A stretch of DNA of 44,602 nt from RGIG7450 sp045648785 (GCA_045648785.1 JAZROP010000046.1:1-44602), one strand, 5' to 3'. Counted from the stretch's first letter, positions 1 to 6,677 are shown. A program made the numbers and translations. Notes: generated by a model from the letters alone, not told the origin.

Positions 1-46
1 ATTTGTAATCAGCAGGTCGCGGGTTCGAGTCCCATCACCAGCTCCA
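1..46 (+). tRNA. tRNA-Thr (anticodon UGU), 3' part only
   Basis: The window opens inside this tRNA. The anticodon loop (2-8, anticodon TGT at 4-6), the 3' anticodon strand, the variable loop, the T arm with a TTCGAGT loop, the acceptor 3' strand CACCAGC (36-42), discriminator T43 and encoded CCA (44-46) are all present; the 5' half lies outside. The T stem (GCGGG/CCCAT) has a C-A mismatch at the second pair, where such tRNAs usually read CCCGT. It precedes tRNA-Tyr by six bases, so the two are probably cotranscribed. Confidence 0.9.
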
Positions 47-52
47 TTTTTT

Positions 53-137
53 GGAGAGGTTCCCGAGTGGCCAAAGGGGGCAGACTGTAAATCTGTTGGC
101 ACCGCCTTCGATGGTTCGAATCCATCTCTCTCCACCA
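53..137 (+). tRNA. tRNA-Tyr (anticodon GUA)
   Basis: Complete class II tRNA. The acceptor stem is GGAGAGG (53-59) with TCTCTCC (127-133), discriminator A134 and encoded CCA 135-137. The anticodon loop CTGTAAA has GTA at 87-89, and the 5-bp anticodon stem closes. The long variable arm typical of bacterial tRNA-Tyr lies between the anticodon stem and the T arm. T stem GATGG/CCATC with a TTCGAAT loop. Confidence 0.97.
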
Positions 138-140
138 AAA

Positions 141-176
141 ATATCCGTACAACATTTGTTGTGCGGATATTTTTTA
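141..176 (+). terminator. Intrinsic terminator after the tRNA pair
   Basis: A long hairpin starts three bases after the tRNA-Tyr CCA: ATATCCGTACAAC pairs with GTTGTGCGGATAT (one G-U) around an ATTT loop and is followed by a run of T. It ends the tRNA transcript. Confidence 0.9.
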
Positions 177-183
177 TTTAGAA

Positions 184-327
184 GAGGTGGATTTGAAGGG
201 AGCGGTAGTGAATGATATGCCGGTGGCATATCAGAGCCGCGACCTGGCTTTGCCGCAGCAAAGCGAATCCATCTCTCAGATAACATTCCTCTAACCGAGC
301 GCAAGTGAGAGCAATAAAATCCATCTC
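184..327 (+). repeat. Structured tRNA-adjacent element of unknown function
   Basis: About 144 nt between two terminators, with no convincing reading frame. The segment GAGGTGGATTT (184-194) can pair with AAATCCATCTC (317-327), closing the element, or with CGAATCCATCTC (264-275). The latter is a copy of the T-arm/acceptor region of the neighbouring tRNA-Tyr (117-128; the identity runs 14 nt, 117-130 versus 264-277). Inside are two perfect small hairpins: GATATGCC/GGCATATC and GCTTTGC/GCAAAGC. It could be a tRNA-derived repeat, a decayed integration scar or a structured RNA; the sequence alone does not decide. Confidence 0.5.
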
Positions 328-338
328 ATTGTGCAAAC

Positions 339-373
339 GGCGGAGCCGATAGGCTCCGCCTTCTTTATTTTTT
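339..373 (+). terminator. Second intrinsic terminator after the tRNA region
   Basis: GGCGGAGCC (339-347) pairs perfectly with GGCTCCGCC (352-360) and is followed by TTCTTTATTTTTTT. The T tract lies on the plus side, so it ends plus-strand transcription through the structured element. It overlaps the 3' end of the minus-strand gene at 365-631. Confidence 0.85.
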
Positions 374-631
374 TCTCACAGTTGCCAATACATTCATCAG
401 CATTACAAATCCAAAAACGATAAGATAAATATTTGCAGTGGTAGGATAAATATCCATAATTCCTGATATGTCACTAGTGGCAATCCGCTTGTTTATGTCA
501 AACAAGGACAGCACCGGCGGCAGTGAGCTGCAGATATAACTTAATATCATCCACAACCATCTTTTTCTGACAAGGCTCATAATCGCAAAAACTACCGCTG
601 CGGGACACAAAATTAAATTAACAAATCCCAT
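365..631 (-). CDS. Small hydrophobic membrane protein, unknown function
   Basis: 88 aa with about three hydrophobic segments: an N-terminal helix followed by a basic RKR, a central LWMILSYICSSLPPVLSL segment, and a C-terminal IYLIVFGFVMLMNVLATV segment ending in RKK. No family recognised. It starts ten bases after the stop of the ABC permease and is the last gene of the GntR-ABC operon, so it may be an accessory subunit of that transporter; this is inferred from position only. Confidence 0.65.
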   Translation of the reverse strand: MGFVNLILCPAAVVFAIMSLVRKRWLWMILSYICSSLPPVLSLFDINKRIATSDISGIMDIYPTTANIYLIVFGFVMLMNVLATVRKK

Positions 632-641
632 AAATTATCCT

Positions 642-2693
642 TTACTCAAATATATGCTCAACTATTTCTTCAATGTCCTCTTTATCAAATGCCCCTAAAA
701 ACTCATATCCGCCTTTTTCTCTGCTGCAGAATATTTCATATTCCTTTTCCCCGGGGACATAGCTGAGGTAATTCCCCCTCAGATACTTCTCAAGCATGTC
801 TTTAGTTGCCTGCCCCAGGTAAACACAATCCTCATTTATCATCTCCGCAGACTTTATCATAGGCGCCTGCGCAGCAAGATATTCATATCTGTAGCCCGAT
901 TTTTCCAGCTTATTTCTTTGCGCAATATAAACCGTACCGTATAAACCATTATAATAAGAATATTGGATATATCCATTGTCGGCAAGCCACTTATGCGTAT
1001 TTTTAAAGTTTGTGTTTATGTCTGCATCCGCATATTCAATTCTTTTACCACCAATTTCTGTATATGGTACAGTTACATCTTCCCCCAAATTTCCTACGCG
1101 GTTAATTTCATAGGTTACATGTGTAGAATTATAATCAGTATATATCTGGTTATAGTCAAGACTCATAAGGTCTTTTGACAGGGCCTCGTGCAAACCGTTT
1201 ATCTCCTCCGGATTTGTTAATATAGCATTGTCACCGTTAGTGTTATATATATTAATACGATAAACATCCTGCGGTTTTTCACTTACAAGCCCCTCCTGTG
1301 CCCGCCTATAGTCGTCAAACTCATACAGCCCGCCTATAATCTCATATCTTTGTGCTTCATTCACCCAATATGCACGACGGATTTCCCTGCCGTTTTTGAG
1401 CTTATATTTTATGTGAAGTCTTGTGTGGTAGCTTCTGTCATAAGGTTTGACAGTATAAATTTCAGACTTATCAACAAGCTTTTTATGTACATTGATTGCC
1501 TGTTTGGTTACAGCATCGCTCTCAACGAAAGGCTCATCATAATTGTAATAATTATATACCGCCACACTTTTTACATCATCAGCCATCGGAACACGCGTTT
1601 CATATCCGAAAAAGTTTGTAAAAGTAAACAAAAATGTCATTGCCGTAAATGCAACCGCAAATGCTATGTAGCCTTTATAGGACTTCCAGACCTTTAAGGT
1701 TTTCTTCAGCACCATTTCAGAAGCAAAATATGCCACCACGCTGACAATTACAAGCACTAATACAAATACTGCCGGGTTTTCACTTATAAATGTGCTGAAA
1801 AGGGCGAATGCACAAATTGTCGCCAGAAATGCTATCAGATATTTGAAAATTGGGTTCAAAATTTTAAAGCCTGCAACATCTTCTGCCGTTTCAATATTGC
1901 GTTTTTTATAGAAAGCCCATGCAAGGACAAAAAGTGATATTGCAGCCAAAATTTCCCACAGATTGCCAAGTCCGAAAGCGGGGACTCCATGTCTGTAACT
2001 TGTATATAAACTGTCTGCCCCGGTGAAAAGACGAAACACAAGATTTCCCTCAGCAACTTTTGTAATCAGGTCGGTAATATCTGTAAATCCGTACAAAAAT
2101 GTATCTGCAAAAACGCCAAGCGTCGCACAGGTAAGCGGAACTATTCCGTGAAACAGAATGCTTAAAGCTATCATTGCAAAACTGTTGCCTGTCAAGCTGG
2201 ATACAAATGATGTGCAGGCAAACATTGTAAAAAGTGCGAGAAGATTCATAAATGTCCAACACACTACCGACCCAAGGGACATAAATACACCGTAATCGGA
2301 AGCGGACATTATTCCCAGAATTATGCCGTTAACCAATACCGGCACACACATAAGTGTAAGTCCCGCAAGTATCGACGAAATAAATATGGCAGTTCTGCCC
2401 ACCGGCAGACTATGCATAAAAATGCTGGTTTTTTTGGAATGAATAAACCGAAAAACAAGCAGTCCTACCACAGTTGGTACCACAATCGCAATAACCATGG
2501 GTATTATCATAAATCCGTCTTCGTACAAAACCGGATAATGATTTCCGATTACAGTTGATGGGTCATATGCCAGTAGAATGGGCAAAGTTGTTACAACAAA
2601 CAAAATTATAAAGTATAAGATAGAACCCCACAAATAACGGCGGAGCGCTGATTTATAAATTCCTTTATTAAACAATGATGTTTTTAAAGTCAT
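642..2693 (-). CDS. ABC-2-type exporter permease with large extracytoplasmic domain
   Basis: 683 aa. The N-terminal half (about residues 1-370) holds roughly eight membrane segments with the HSLPVGRTAIF stretch typical of ABC-2 permeases that follow YtrA/YtrB-type genes. The C-terminal ~310 residues are soluble and probably extracytoplasmic; it resembles Clostridial permeases with a DUF6449-like tail, which I have not verified. I chose the ATG at 2693 because GGGAGGT lies seven bases upstream; an in-frame ATG at 2732 has no comparable site. It overlaps the ATPase gene by 26 bases, indicating translational coupling. Substrate unknown; relatives act in cell-envelope stress or antimicrobial-peptide response. 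Confidence 0.85.
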   Translation of the reverse strand: MTLKTSLFNKGIYKSALRRYLWGSILYFIILFVVTTLPILLAYDPSTVIGNHYPVLYEDGFMIIPMVIAIVVPTVVGLLVFRFIHSKKTSIFMHSLPVGRTAIFISSILAGLTLMCVPVLVNGIILGIMSASDYGVFMSLGSVVCWTFMNLLALFTMFACTSFVSSLTGNSFAMIALSILFHGIVPLTCATLGVFADTFLYGFTDITDLITKVAEGNLVFRLFTGADSLYTSYRHGVPAFGLGNLWEILAAISLFVLAWAFYKKRNIETAEDVAGFKILNPIFKYLIAFLATICAFALFSTFISENPAVFVLVLVIVSVVAYFASEMVLKKTLKVWKSYKGYIAFAVAFTAMTFLFTFTNFFGYETRVPMADDVKSVAVYNYYNYDEPFVESDAVTKQAINVHKKLVDKSEIYTVKPYDRSYHTRLHIKYKLKNGREIRRAYWVNEAQRYEIIGGLYEFDDYRRAQEGLVSEKPQDVYRINIYNTNGDNAILTNPEEINGLHEALSKDLMSLDYNQIYTDYNSTHVTYEINRVGNLGEDVTVPYTEIGGKRIEYADADINTNFKNTHKWLADNGYIQYSYYNGLYGTVYIAQRNKLEKSGYRYEYLAAQAPMIKSAEMINEDCVYLGQATKDMLEKYLRGNYLSYVPGEKEYEIFCSREKGGYEFLGAFDKEDIEEIVEHIFE

Positions 2694-3558
2694 AACCCAA
2701 ACCTCCCAACTCATAAATAAATACTTCTTCAAGCGTCAGGCTTACCCGTTCGCAAAGTGTAGGGTTAAGAGCCTTAATCTGTGCATCCGTTTCTTCCGCA
2801 TCACCGCGCAGAATTACATTATATACCTGTCCCGTGTTTGAAATATGCAATAGGTTTTCTGCCTGAGTAAGTTTTTCTTCTCCGAATACCACTTGATATT
2901 TGTGAACATTCCCTTTTAGGTCATCAAGCGGTTTTTCAATTATCATTTTGCCTTTATGTATAATTCCCACCCAGTCACATATGTCCTCAAGCTCGCGCAG
3001 ATTATGAGAGGATACAAGCACTGTCATTTCCCTGTCTGCAACATCTGCAATCACAAGATTTAATACCTGTTTGCGCATTACCGGGTCAAGCCCGTCAAGT
3101 GGCTCATCGAGAATTAATACATCCGGCATTGCAGAAAGGGAAAGCCAGAAAGCAACCTGCTTTTTCATACCCTTGGACAGCTTTCTTATCTGCCTTTTTT
3201 CGTCAATTTTAAATAATTCTTTTATCGCTTCATATCTATTCTTATTAAAATCAGGGTAAATGTCAGCATAAAATTTTGCCATTTCCTTTATACTGAATGT
3301 GCTGAAATAAAACCAGTCATCTGAAATATTTAAAACTTTTTTCTTTATATTTTCATTTTCCCACACGGGCTCTCCACCAATTGTTATCTCACCGGACAAG
3401 GGTTTTAAAACTCCGTTAATGTGGTTGATTATAGTGGTTTTTCCGGCTCCGTTAGGTCCTATTATTCCATATATTGTTCCTTTTCTTACATGAAGAGATG
3501 TTTCATCAAGAACCTTGTAATCATCAAAGTATTTGGTTACATTTGACACTTTTATCAT
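2668..3558 (-). CDS. ABC transporter ATP-binding protein (YtrB/BcrA-like)
   Basis: 296 aa nucleotide-binding subunit. Walker A GPNGAGKTT is near residue 35, the signature LSKGMKKQ is present (a K in the LSGGQ position, common in this subfamily), Walker B is VLILDEPLDGLD, and the H-loop is SSHN. It powers the membrane partner encoded just downstream. The start codon overlaps the stop of the GntR regulator in an ATGA arrangement, as in ytrAB-type operons. Such modules export or sense lipids, peptides or antibiotics; nothing here fixes the substrate. Confidence 0.93.
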   Translation of the reverse strand: MIKVSNVTKYFDDYKVLDETSLHVRKGTIYGIIGPNGAGKTTIINHINGVLKPLSGEITIGGEPVWENENIKKKVLNISDDWFYFSTFSIKEMAKFYADIYPDFNKNRYEAIKELFKIDEKRQIRKLSKGMKKQVAFWLSLSAMPDVLILDEPLDGLDPVMRKQVLNLVIADVADREMTVLVSSHNLRELEDICDWVGIIHKGKMIIEKPLDDLKGNVHKYQVVFGEEKLTQAENLLHISNTGQVYNVILRGDAEETDAQIKALNPTLCERVSLTLEEVFIYELGGLGYDFKNIIV

Positions 3559-3932
3559 AATTTTTCCTCCTTTTCTGAATATATATCCGAAATGAATTTT
3601 GTCACCAGAGCCTCGTCTTCGCCCAAAAATTTAAGTTCTTTTATGAGCGATTTTATCTCATCATAAATGTCAGTTGTCCGCTTTGTATCAATTTTTTCAA
3701 ACGGCGCAACAAAATTCCCTTTTGCCTTGACACTGTAAATAAACCCGTCTGTTTCAAGTTGTTTGTATGCCCTTTGCACTGTGTTGGGGTTAACCGTAAG
3801 GCTTACCGACAACTCTCTGACTGACGGCAATTTGTCGTCCTGTTTTAAAATACCACCTATAATCAGCTCTTTAATTCCTGACTCTATCTGCTCGTGCAAG
3901 CTTCGTCCATCCCTGAAATCCAGATTAATCAT
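3555..3932 (-). CDS. GntR-family repressor (YtrA subfamily)
   Basis: 125 aa. An N-terminal winged helix (about residues 5-75) contains LPSVRELSVSLTVNPNTVQRAYKQLE, the classic GntR helix-turn-helix; the short all-helical C-terminus marks the YtrA subfamily. The ATG at 3932 is preceded by GGAGGTG. An in-frame extension to 4097 exists but would run back through a strong promoter and operator, so I reject it. First gene of the ABC operon and most likely its autorepressor, released when the transported compound or envelope stress is present. Confidence 0.93.
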   Translation of the reverse strand: MINLDFRDGRSLHEQIESGIKELIIGGILKQDDKLPSVRELSVSLTVNPNTVQRAYKQLETDGFIYSVKAKGNFVAPFEKIDTKRTTDIYDEIKSLIKELKFLGEDEALVTKFISDIYSEKEEKL

Positions 3933-3946
3933 TTTTTCACCTCCAT

Positions 3947-4000
3947 CTGTATTAATTGTATTAGTACAGTTAGTATAACATGGAAAATTTTGTTTGTCAA
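3947..4000 (-). promoter_or_regulatory. Sigma-A promoter and palindromic operator of the gntR-ABC operon
   Basis: Reading minus: -35 TTGACA (3995-4000), 17-bp spacer, -10 TATACT (3972-3977) with TG one base upstream. Directly after the -10 sits a 23-bp imperfect palindrome (3947-3969) with arms CTGTAnTAAT and ATTAnTACAG. A site here would cover the transcription start, the expected position for repression by the adjacent GntR protein. Confidence 0.8.
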
Positions 4001-4041
4001 TAGTTTTGCATAAAAAGGGGTCGGTGACTTCATTCTCCTTT

Positions 4042-4296
4042 TTATAATGATTGTTTCTCTCGTAGCTTACAATAGTGATAAATTGTATATGGAACAATAA
4101 TTATTCGCCATATAATATAAAAGGGTACTGTCAAAAACCGAAACCGGTATAGATAATAAGCTTTTTTCTCCATAACAACTCTTTTATATTGTCCACATTC
4201 CTCACACAAACACAGGTCTTCAGAAAGAATATATTTACTTTCCGGCTCATTTATTTCATTTACTTTGTTAAAACAATTAAAACAGAACTCTGCCAT
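4042..4296 (-). CDS. Small zinc-ribbon membrane protein, unknown function
   Basis: 84 aa. The N-terminus has CFNC and a second cluster CLCEEC, which together could form a zinc ribbon. One or two hydrophobic segments follow (FLTVPFYIIWRIIIVPYTIY) and the tail is basic. The ATG at 4296 has AGAGGTG seven bases upstream; an upstream in-frame GTG at 4305 falls inside that ribosome site. It is divergent from an XRE regulator and shares a short intergenic region with it, so it may be a target of that regulator. Confidence 0.7.
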   Translation of the reverse strand: MAEFCFNCFNKVNEINEPESKYILSEDLCLCEECGQYKRVVMEKKAYYLYRFRFLTVPFYIIWRIIIVPYTIYHYCKLREKQSL

Positions 4297-4332
4297 TTTT
4301 ATCACCTCTTTGTATATTATAGGTCAATTTCA

Positions 4333-4372
4333 CCATAATTTTAATAGGGAACTTTGCCATAATATTTTTAGG
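4333..4372. promoter_or_regulatory. Direct repeats between divergent genes, candidate XRE operator
   Basis: CCATAATTTTAATAGG (4333-4348) and CCATAATATTTTTAGG (4357-4372) match at 13 of 16 positions and start 24 bp apart. They fill the 83-bp gap between the zinc-ribbon gene and the XRE gene, and the second copy overlaps the XRE ribosome-binding site AGGTGA. The position suggests an operator for the adjacent regulator. Confidence 0.45.
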
Positions 4373-4379
4373 TGATATT

Positions 4380-4595
4380 ATGAATAGATTAAAAGATTTA
4401 CGAAAAGAAAAGGGTTATACTCAAGTAAAAATGCAAATATTGACAGGAATTGACCAAAGCGATTACTCAAAGCTCGAAAACGGAAAAAGATATTTTACCT
4501 TTGAACAATGCCGAAGACTTGCCCTTGCTCTTGATACCAGTATGGACTATTTAGCAGGGCTTACTAACGAAAAGAAGCCTTATCCGAAAAAATAA
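4380..4595 (+). CDS. XRE/Cro-family small transcriptional regulator
   Basis: 71 aa made almost entirely of an HTH_3 domain: LKDLRKEKGYTQVKMQILTGI, then DQSDYSKLENGKR as the recognition helix, ending DTSMDYLAGLTNE. RBS AGGTGA precedes the ATG. It stands alone on the plus strand between minus-strand genes and ends at a hairpin shared with azlD. The presence of paired repeats in its upstream region suggests autoregulation and control of the divergent zinc-ribbon gene. Confidence 0.88.
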   Translation: MNRLKDLRKEKGYTQVKMQILTGIDQSDYSKLENGKRYFTFEQCRRLALALDTSMDYLAGLTNEKKPYPKK

Positions 4596-4622
4596 TAGCT
4601 TCCCGATAGGGAAGCTATTTTT
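4596..4622. terminator. Bidirectional terminator between xre and azlD
   Basis: TAGCTTCCC (4596-4604) pairs with GGGAAGCTA (4609-4617) around GATA. T-rich sequence follows on the plus side, and an A run precedes it (4586-4595), which is a T tract on the minus strand. It serves both convergent genes. Confidence 0.88.
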
Positions 4623-4935
4623 AAATCATATTCATCACAATTTGTGTCACAAGCACAGCTGTACAGGACAGCATTGCAACGGTGACGAGTGATTTTTCTT
4701 TAAATCCGAGCAAGAGTGCGACGGCAAATCCGACTATCGCCGGAATAAGTTCTGTTGCAAAAAATATTGCCGGAACGGTCATTACACTTAAGACGGTGTA
4801 TGGTATATAATATAGGAAAGATATAATAAACCGGTTTTTAATTTTATTTCTTACAAGCACCAGGGGTATCATTCTTAAAAGATATGTAACTCCTGCCATC
4901 ACAAGCAGATAAATAAAAAAGGTTTCTCTAATCAT
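4621..4935 (-). CDS. azlD: Branched-chain amino acid exporter small subunit, AzlD family
   Basis: 104 aa with about four membrane segments and the AzlD pattern (TYLLRMIPLVLVRNKIKNRFIISFL near residue 17). AzlD works with AzlC to export branched-chain amino acids or their analogues. The start overlaps the azlC stop by eight bases, so the pair is translationally coupled. It ends at the bidirectional hairpin shared with the XRE gene. Confidence 0.88.
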   Translation of the reverse strand: MIRETFFIYLLVMAGVTYLLRMIPLVLVRNKIKNRFIISFLYYIPYTVLSVMTVPAIFFATELIPAIVGFAVALLLGFKEKSLVTVAMLSCTAVLVTQIVMNMI

Positions 4936-5647
4936 CTGCCGGTCCCCCCTCCGCCGGAACTGGTGAAACTACTGCAAACAGTGCACTTGCCAGAACTGCA
5001 CAAATAATTATGACAAACCCACTTGGAATTGTTTTTAAATATGACACAAATTCAAAGCAACAACTTAAAGTTATTGCAAAAAGCACACAGAAAAGCACAG
5101 GTTTTTGCCGTTTCATTTCGGGTACTACAATTGCCACAAACATTCCGTAAATAGCCACGCCCAGAGCGGAAATCACTATTGCAGGCAGTATGTTATCGGC
5201 AATTCCTCCAAAAAAAGTACCAAGCGTCCAGCCAAGATATGGCATCAGAATAAGTCCATACATATATTTTTTTCCAACGGTATTTTTATTCGTCATTGCT
5301 ACGGCAAAAATCTCGTCTGTATTTCCAAAAGAAATTAAAAATCTGTGTGGCAACCGAATACTTTTTCCAAGTTTTTGAGAGAGTGACACCGACATTAGTG
5401 CATAGCGAGAGTTTATCACAAGCTGGCTAACCGCCATTTCAATAAGTGACCCGCCACCCGCAATTATTGGCACACCGGCAAGTTGACCTGCCGAGGTTAA
5501 ATTTGTCATGGAAATGATAAGCGCCTCAATCCACGAAAGCCCAACACCTACCGCCGTTATTCCAAAAGCAAATGACACCGCAAAATATCCGATACATATG
5601 GGGATACCGTCTTTTATTCCCTTAAAAAACATGTTGTTTTCTGTCAT
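4928..5647 (-). CDS. azlC: Branched-chain amino acid exporter large subunit, AzlC family
   Basis: 239 aa, multi-pass membrane protein with the AzlC N-terminal region (KDGIPICIGYFAVSFAFGITAVGVGLSWIEALIISMTN) and the NSRYALMS motif. The ATG at 5647 has AAGG eight bases upstream; an in-frame TTG at 5665 would sit at about the transcription start, so the ATG is preferred. Forms the exporter with AzlD. A promoter lies directly upstream, separating it from spo0A. Confidence 0.88.
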   Translation of the reverse strand: MTENNMFFKGIKDGIPICIGYFAVSFAFGITAVGVGLSWIEALIISMTNLTSAGQLAGVPIIAGGGSLIEMAVSQLVINSRYALMSVSLSQKLGKSIRLPHRFLISFGNTDEIFAVAMTNKNTVGKKYMYGLILMPYLGWTLGTFFGGIADNILPAIVISALGVAIYGMFVAIVVPEMKRQKPVLFCVLFAITLSCCFEFVSYLKTIPSGFVIIICAVLASALFAVVSPVPAEGGPADD

Positions 5648-5671
5648 ACCAAAGCCTTCTTTCAAGTATTT

Positions 5672-5700
5672 AATATACCACTTTGGCTTGCAGAAGTCAA
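5672..5700 (-). promoter_or_regulatory. Sigma-A promoter of azlCD
   Basis: Reading minus: TTGACT (5695-5700), 17 bp, TATATT (5672-5677) with TGG immediately before the -10. It begins directly after the spo0A terminator. Confidence 0.7.
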
Positions 5701-5701
5701 G

Positions 5702-5726
5702 AAAAAGCCGCCTTTCGGCGGCTTTT
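5702..5726 (-). terminator. Terminator downstream of spo0A
   Basis: AAAAGCCGCC (5703-5712) pairs with GGCGGCTTTT (5717-5726) around a TTTC loop. On the minus strand it is followed by TTTTTC, ending spo0A transcription just before the azlCD promoter. Confidence 0.8.
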
Positions 5727-5743
5727 GTTTATTCGGTCGGTCA

Positions 5744-5779
5744 AAATATGCCGACCTTTAATGTAAAGGAGGCATATTT
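5744..5779. repeat. Nested palindrome overlapping the spo0A stop codon
   Basis: AAATATGCC (5744-5752) pairs with GGCATATTT (5771-5779), and inside it CCTTTA pairs with TAAAGG around ATG (5755-5769). On the minus strand TTTTG follows, so it may be an extra terminator or an mRNA 3'-end stabiliser. Confidence 0.6.
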
Positions 5780-6563
5780 ATGATGCTTTTTTCCCAGAAT
5801 GCTTAAGCTGAAGTCTTATGCGGTCTGCTATCATTGCAATAAATTCTGAGTTTGTGGGCTTGTCCTTGGTGAATTTAACTGTATGTCCGAAAAGTTTGTT
5901 CAGCGTATCCACATCACCTCTCTGCCATGACACCTCTATTGCATGGCGGATCGCTCTTTCAACCCTTGAGGATGTGGTTTTATGTTTCTTTGCAATTCCG
6001 GGATAAAGCTCTTTTGTTACGGCATTAATAAGCTCCATGTCTTCAACCACCCACATTATTGCATCTCTCAAAAACTGATAGCCTTTGATATGTGCAGGAA
6101 CGCCAATGGTTTTAATCATATTGCTTACCATTATTTCAATGTCAAACTCGTTTTCATCTGTAACATCTGTCAGATTTTTAACTGGCTTTTCTTTCATTCT
6201 GGTAAAGAAACAGATGTGCTGATAAAGAGTGGTTGCATCAAACGGCTTTGGCAGATAAAAGGATGCTCCGCTTGCAGCTGCCCGGGCAATCATTGCTTCA
6301 TTTGTAAACGAAGAAATCATAATTATGACAGGTTTTGTCACCGAAGTGCGTAAAATGTCCTCAATTACCGAAAAACCGTCACCATCTCTCATAATGGCTT
6401 CGCAAACAATAACATCAACATTATATCTTGCCGCCATGTCCCTGCCGGCTCTGCCGCCGGTTACATTCAAAATTTCGCTAAATTCCGGATAAACAGCAAG
6501 TTCTTTTTTCAGCTTATCGCCATACTCTCTGTTATCATCAATTATAAGTACTGTGTTTCCCAT
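5778..6563 (-). CDS. spo0A: Sporulation master regulator Spo0A, atypical receiver (Glu at phospho-site)
   Basis: 261 aa. An N-terminal receiver (about 1-120) with acidic pair D9/D10, conserved Lys in LPKPFD, and Ser in place of the usual Thr (IMISSF). The C-terminal Spo0A DNA-binding domain (about 150-258) is very well conserved: IGVPAHIKGYQFLRDAI, SSRVERAIRHAIEVSWQRG, KPTNSEFIAMIADRIRL. The phospho-acceptor position, normally Asp in DxxMPxxDG, is Glu55 (codon GAA, 6399-6401) within CEAIMRDGDG, and the following Pro is Arg. The ATG at 6563 has AAGGAG upstream; the in-frame ATG at 6605 is not used. Controls entry into sporulation; whether it is phosphorylated here is doubtful. Confidence 0.95.
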   Translation of the reverse strand: MGNTVLIIDDNREYGDKLKKELAVYPEFSEILNVTGGRAGRDMAARYNVDVIVCEAIMRDGDGFSVIEDILRTSVTKPVIIMISSFTNEAMIARAAASGASFYLPKPFDATTLYQHICFFTRMKEKPVKNLTDVTDENEFDIEIMVSNMIKTIGVPAHIKGYQFLRDAIMWVVEDMELINAVTKELYPGIAKKHKTTSSRVERAIRHAIEVSWQRGDVDTLNKLFGHTVKFTKDKPTNSEFIAMIADRIRLQLKHSGKKAS

Positions 6564-6595
6564 ATTTTTCTCTCCTTGCTTTGTTTGATGTTCTA

Positions 6596-6677
6596 AGTAT
6601 ATCACAAAAAAGGAGAGTGTTCAATATTTTTGAACAATATTTTTAATTTTTTATGTTTTGTTCAAATTTATTGAACA
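6596..6677 (-). promoter_or_regulatory. spo0A promoter with two identical-geometry palindromes
   Basis: Reading minus: -35 TTGAAC (6619-6624), 17 bp, -10 TATACT (6596-6601) with TGA before it. Two perfect inverted repeats of the form TGTTCAA-N5-TTGAACA lie at 6618-6636 (covering the -35) and 6659-6677. Their centres are 41 bp apart, about four helical turns, so a dimeric regulator could bind both on the same DNA face. Confidence 0.75.

Noticed and set aside
117..277. tRNA-Tyr as an integration site with a flanking att duplication
   Set aside because: The 14-nt copy does not extend to the tRNA 3' end as an attachment site would, and no integrase or cargo gene is present. Kept as a structural observation instead.
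35..304. 89-residue minus-strand reading frame over the tRNA genes and adjacent element
   Set aside because: It is the antisense of tRNA-Tyr, its terminator and the structured element. Such frames are common artefacts near tRNA genes and there is no RBS or codon pattern of a real gene.
963..1697. Plus-strand reading frames inside the ABC permease gene
   Set aside because: Antisense to a well-supported membrane protein, no ribosome site, low-complexity composition.
3933..4097. Longer N-terminus for the GntR regulator
   Set aside because: The extension would cover the strong promoter and operator, and the ATG at 3932 has a good ribosome-binding site and starts the family's conserved region.
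6659..6677. A canonical Spo0A box at spo0A
   Set aside because: The half-site TGTTCAA differs from TGTCGAA at two positions and is arranged as an inverted repeat, so I do not call it a 0A box.
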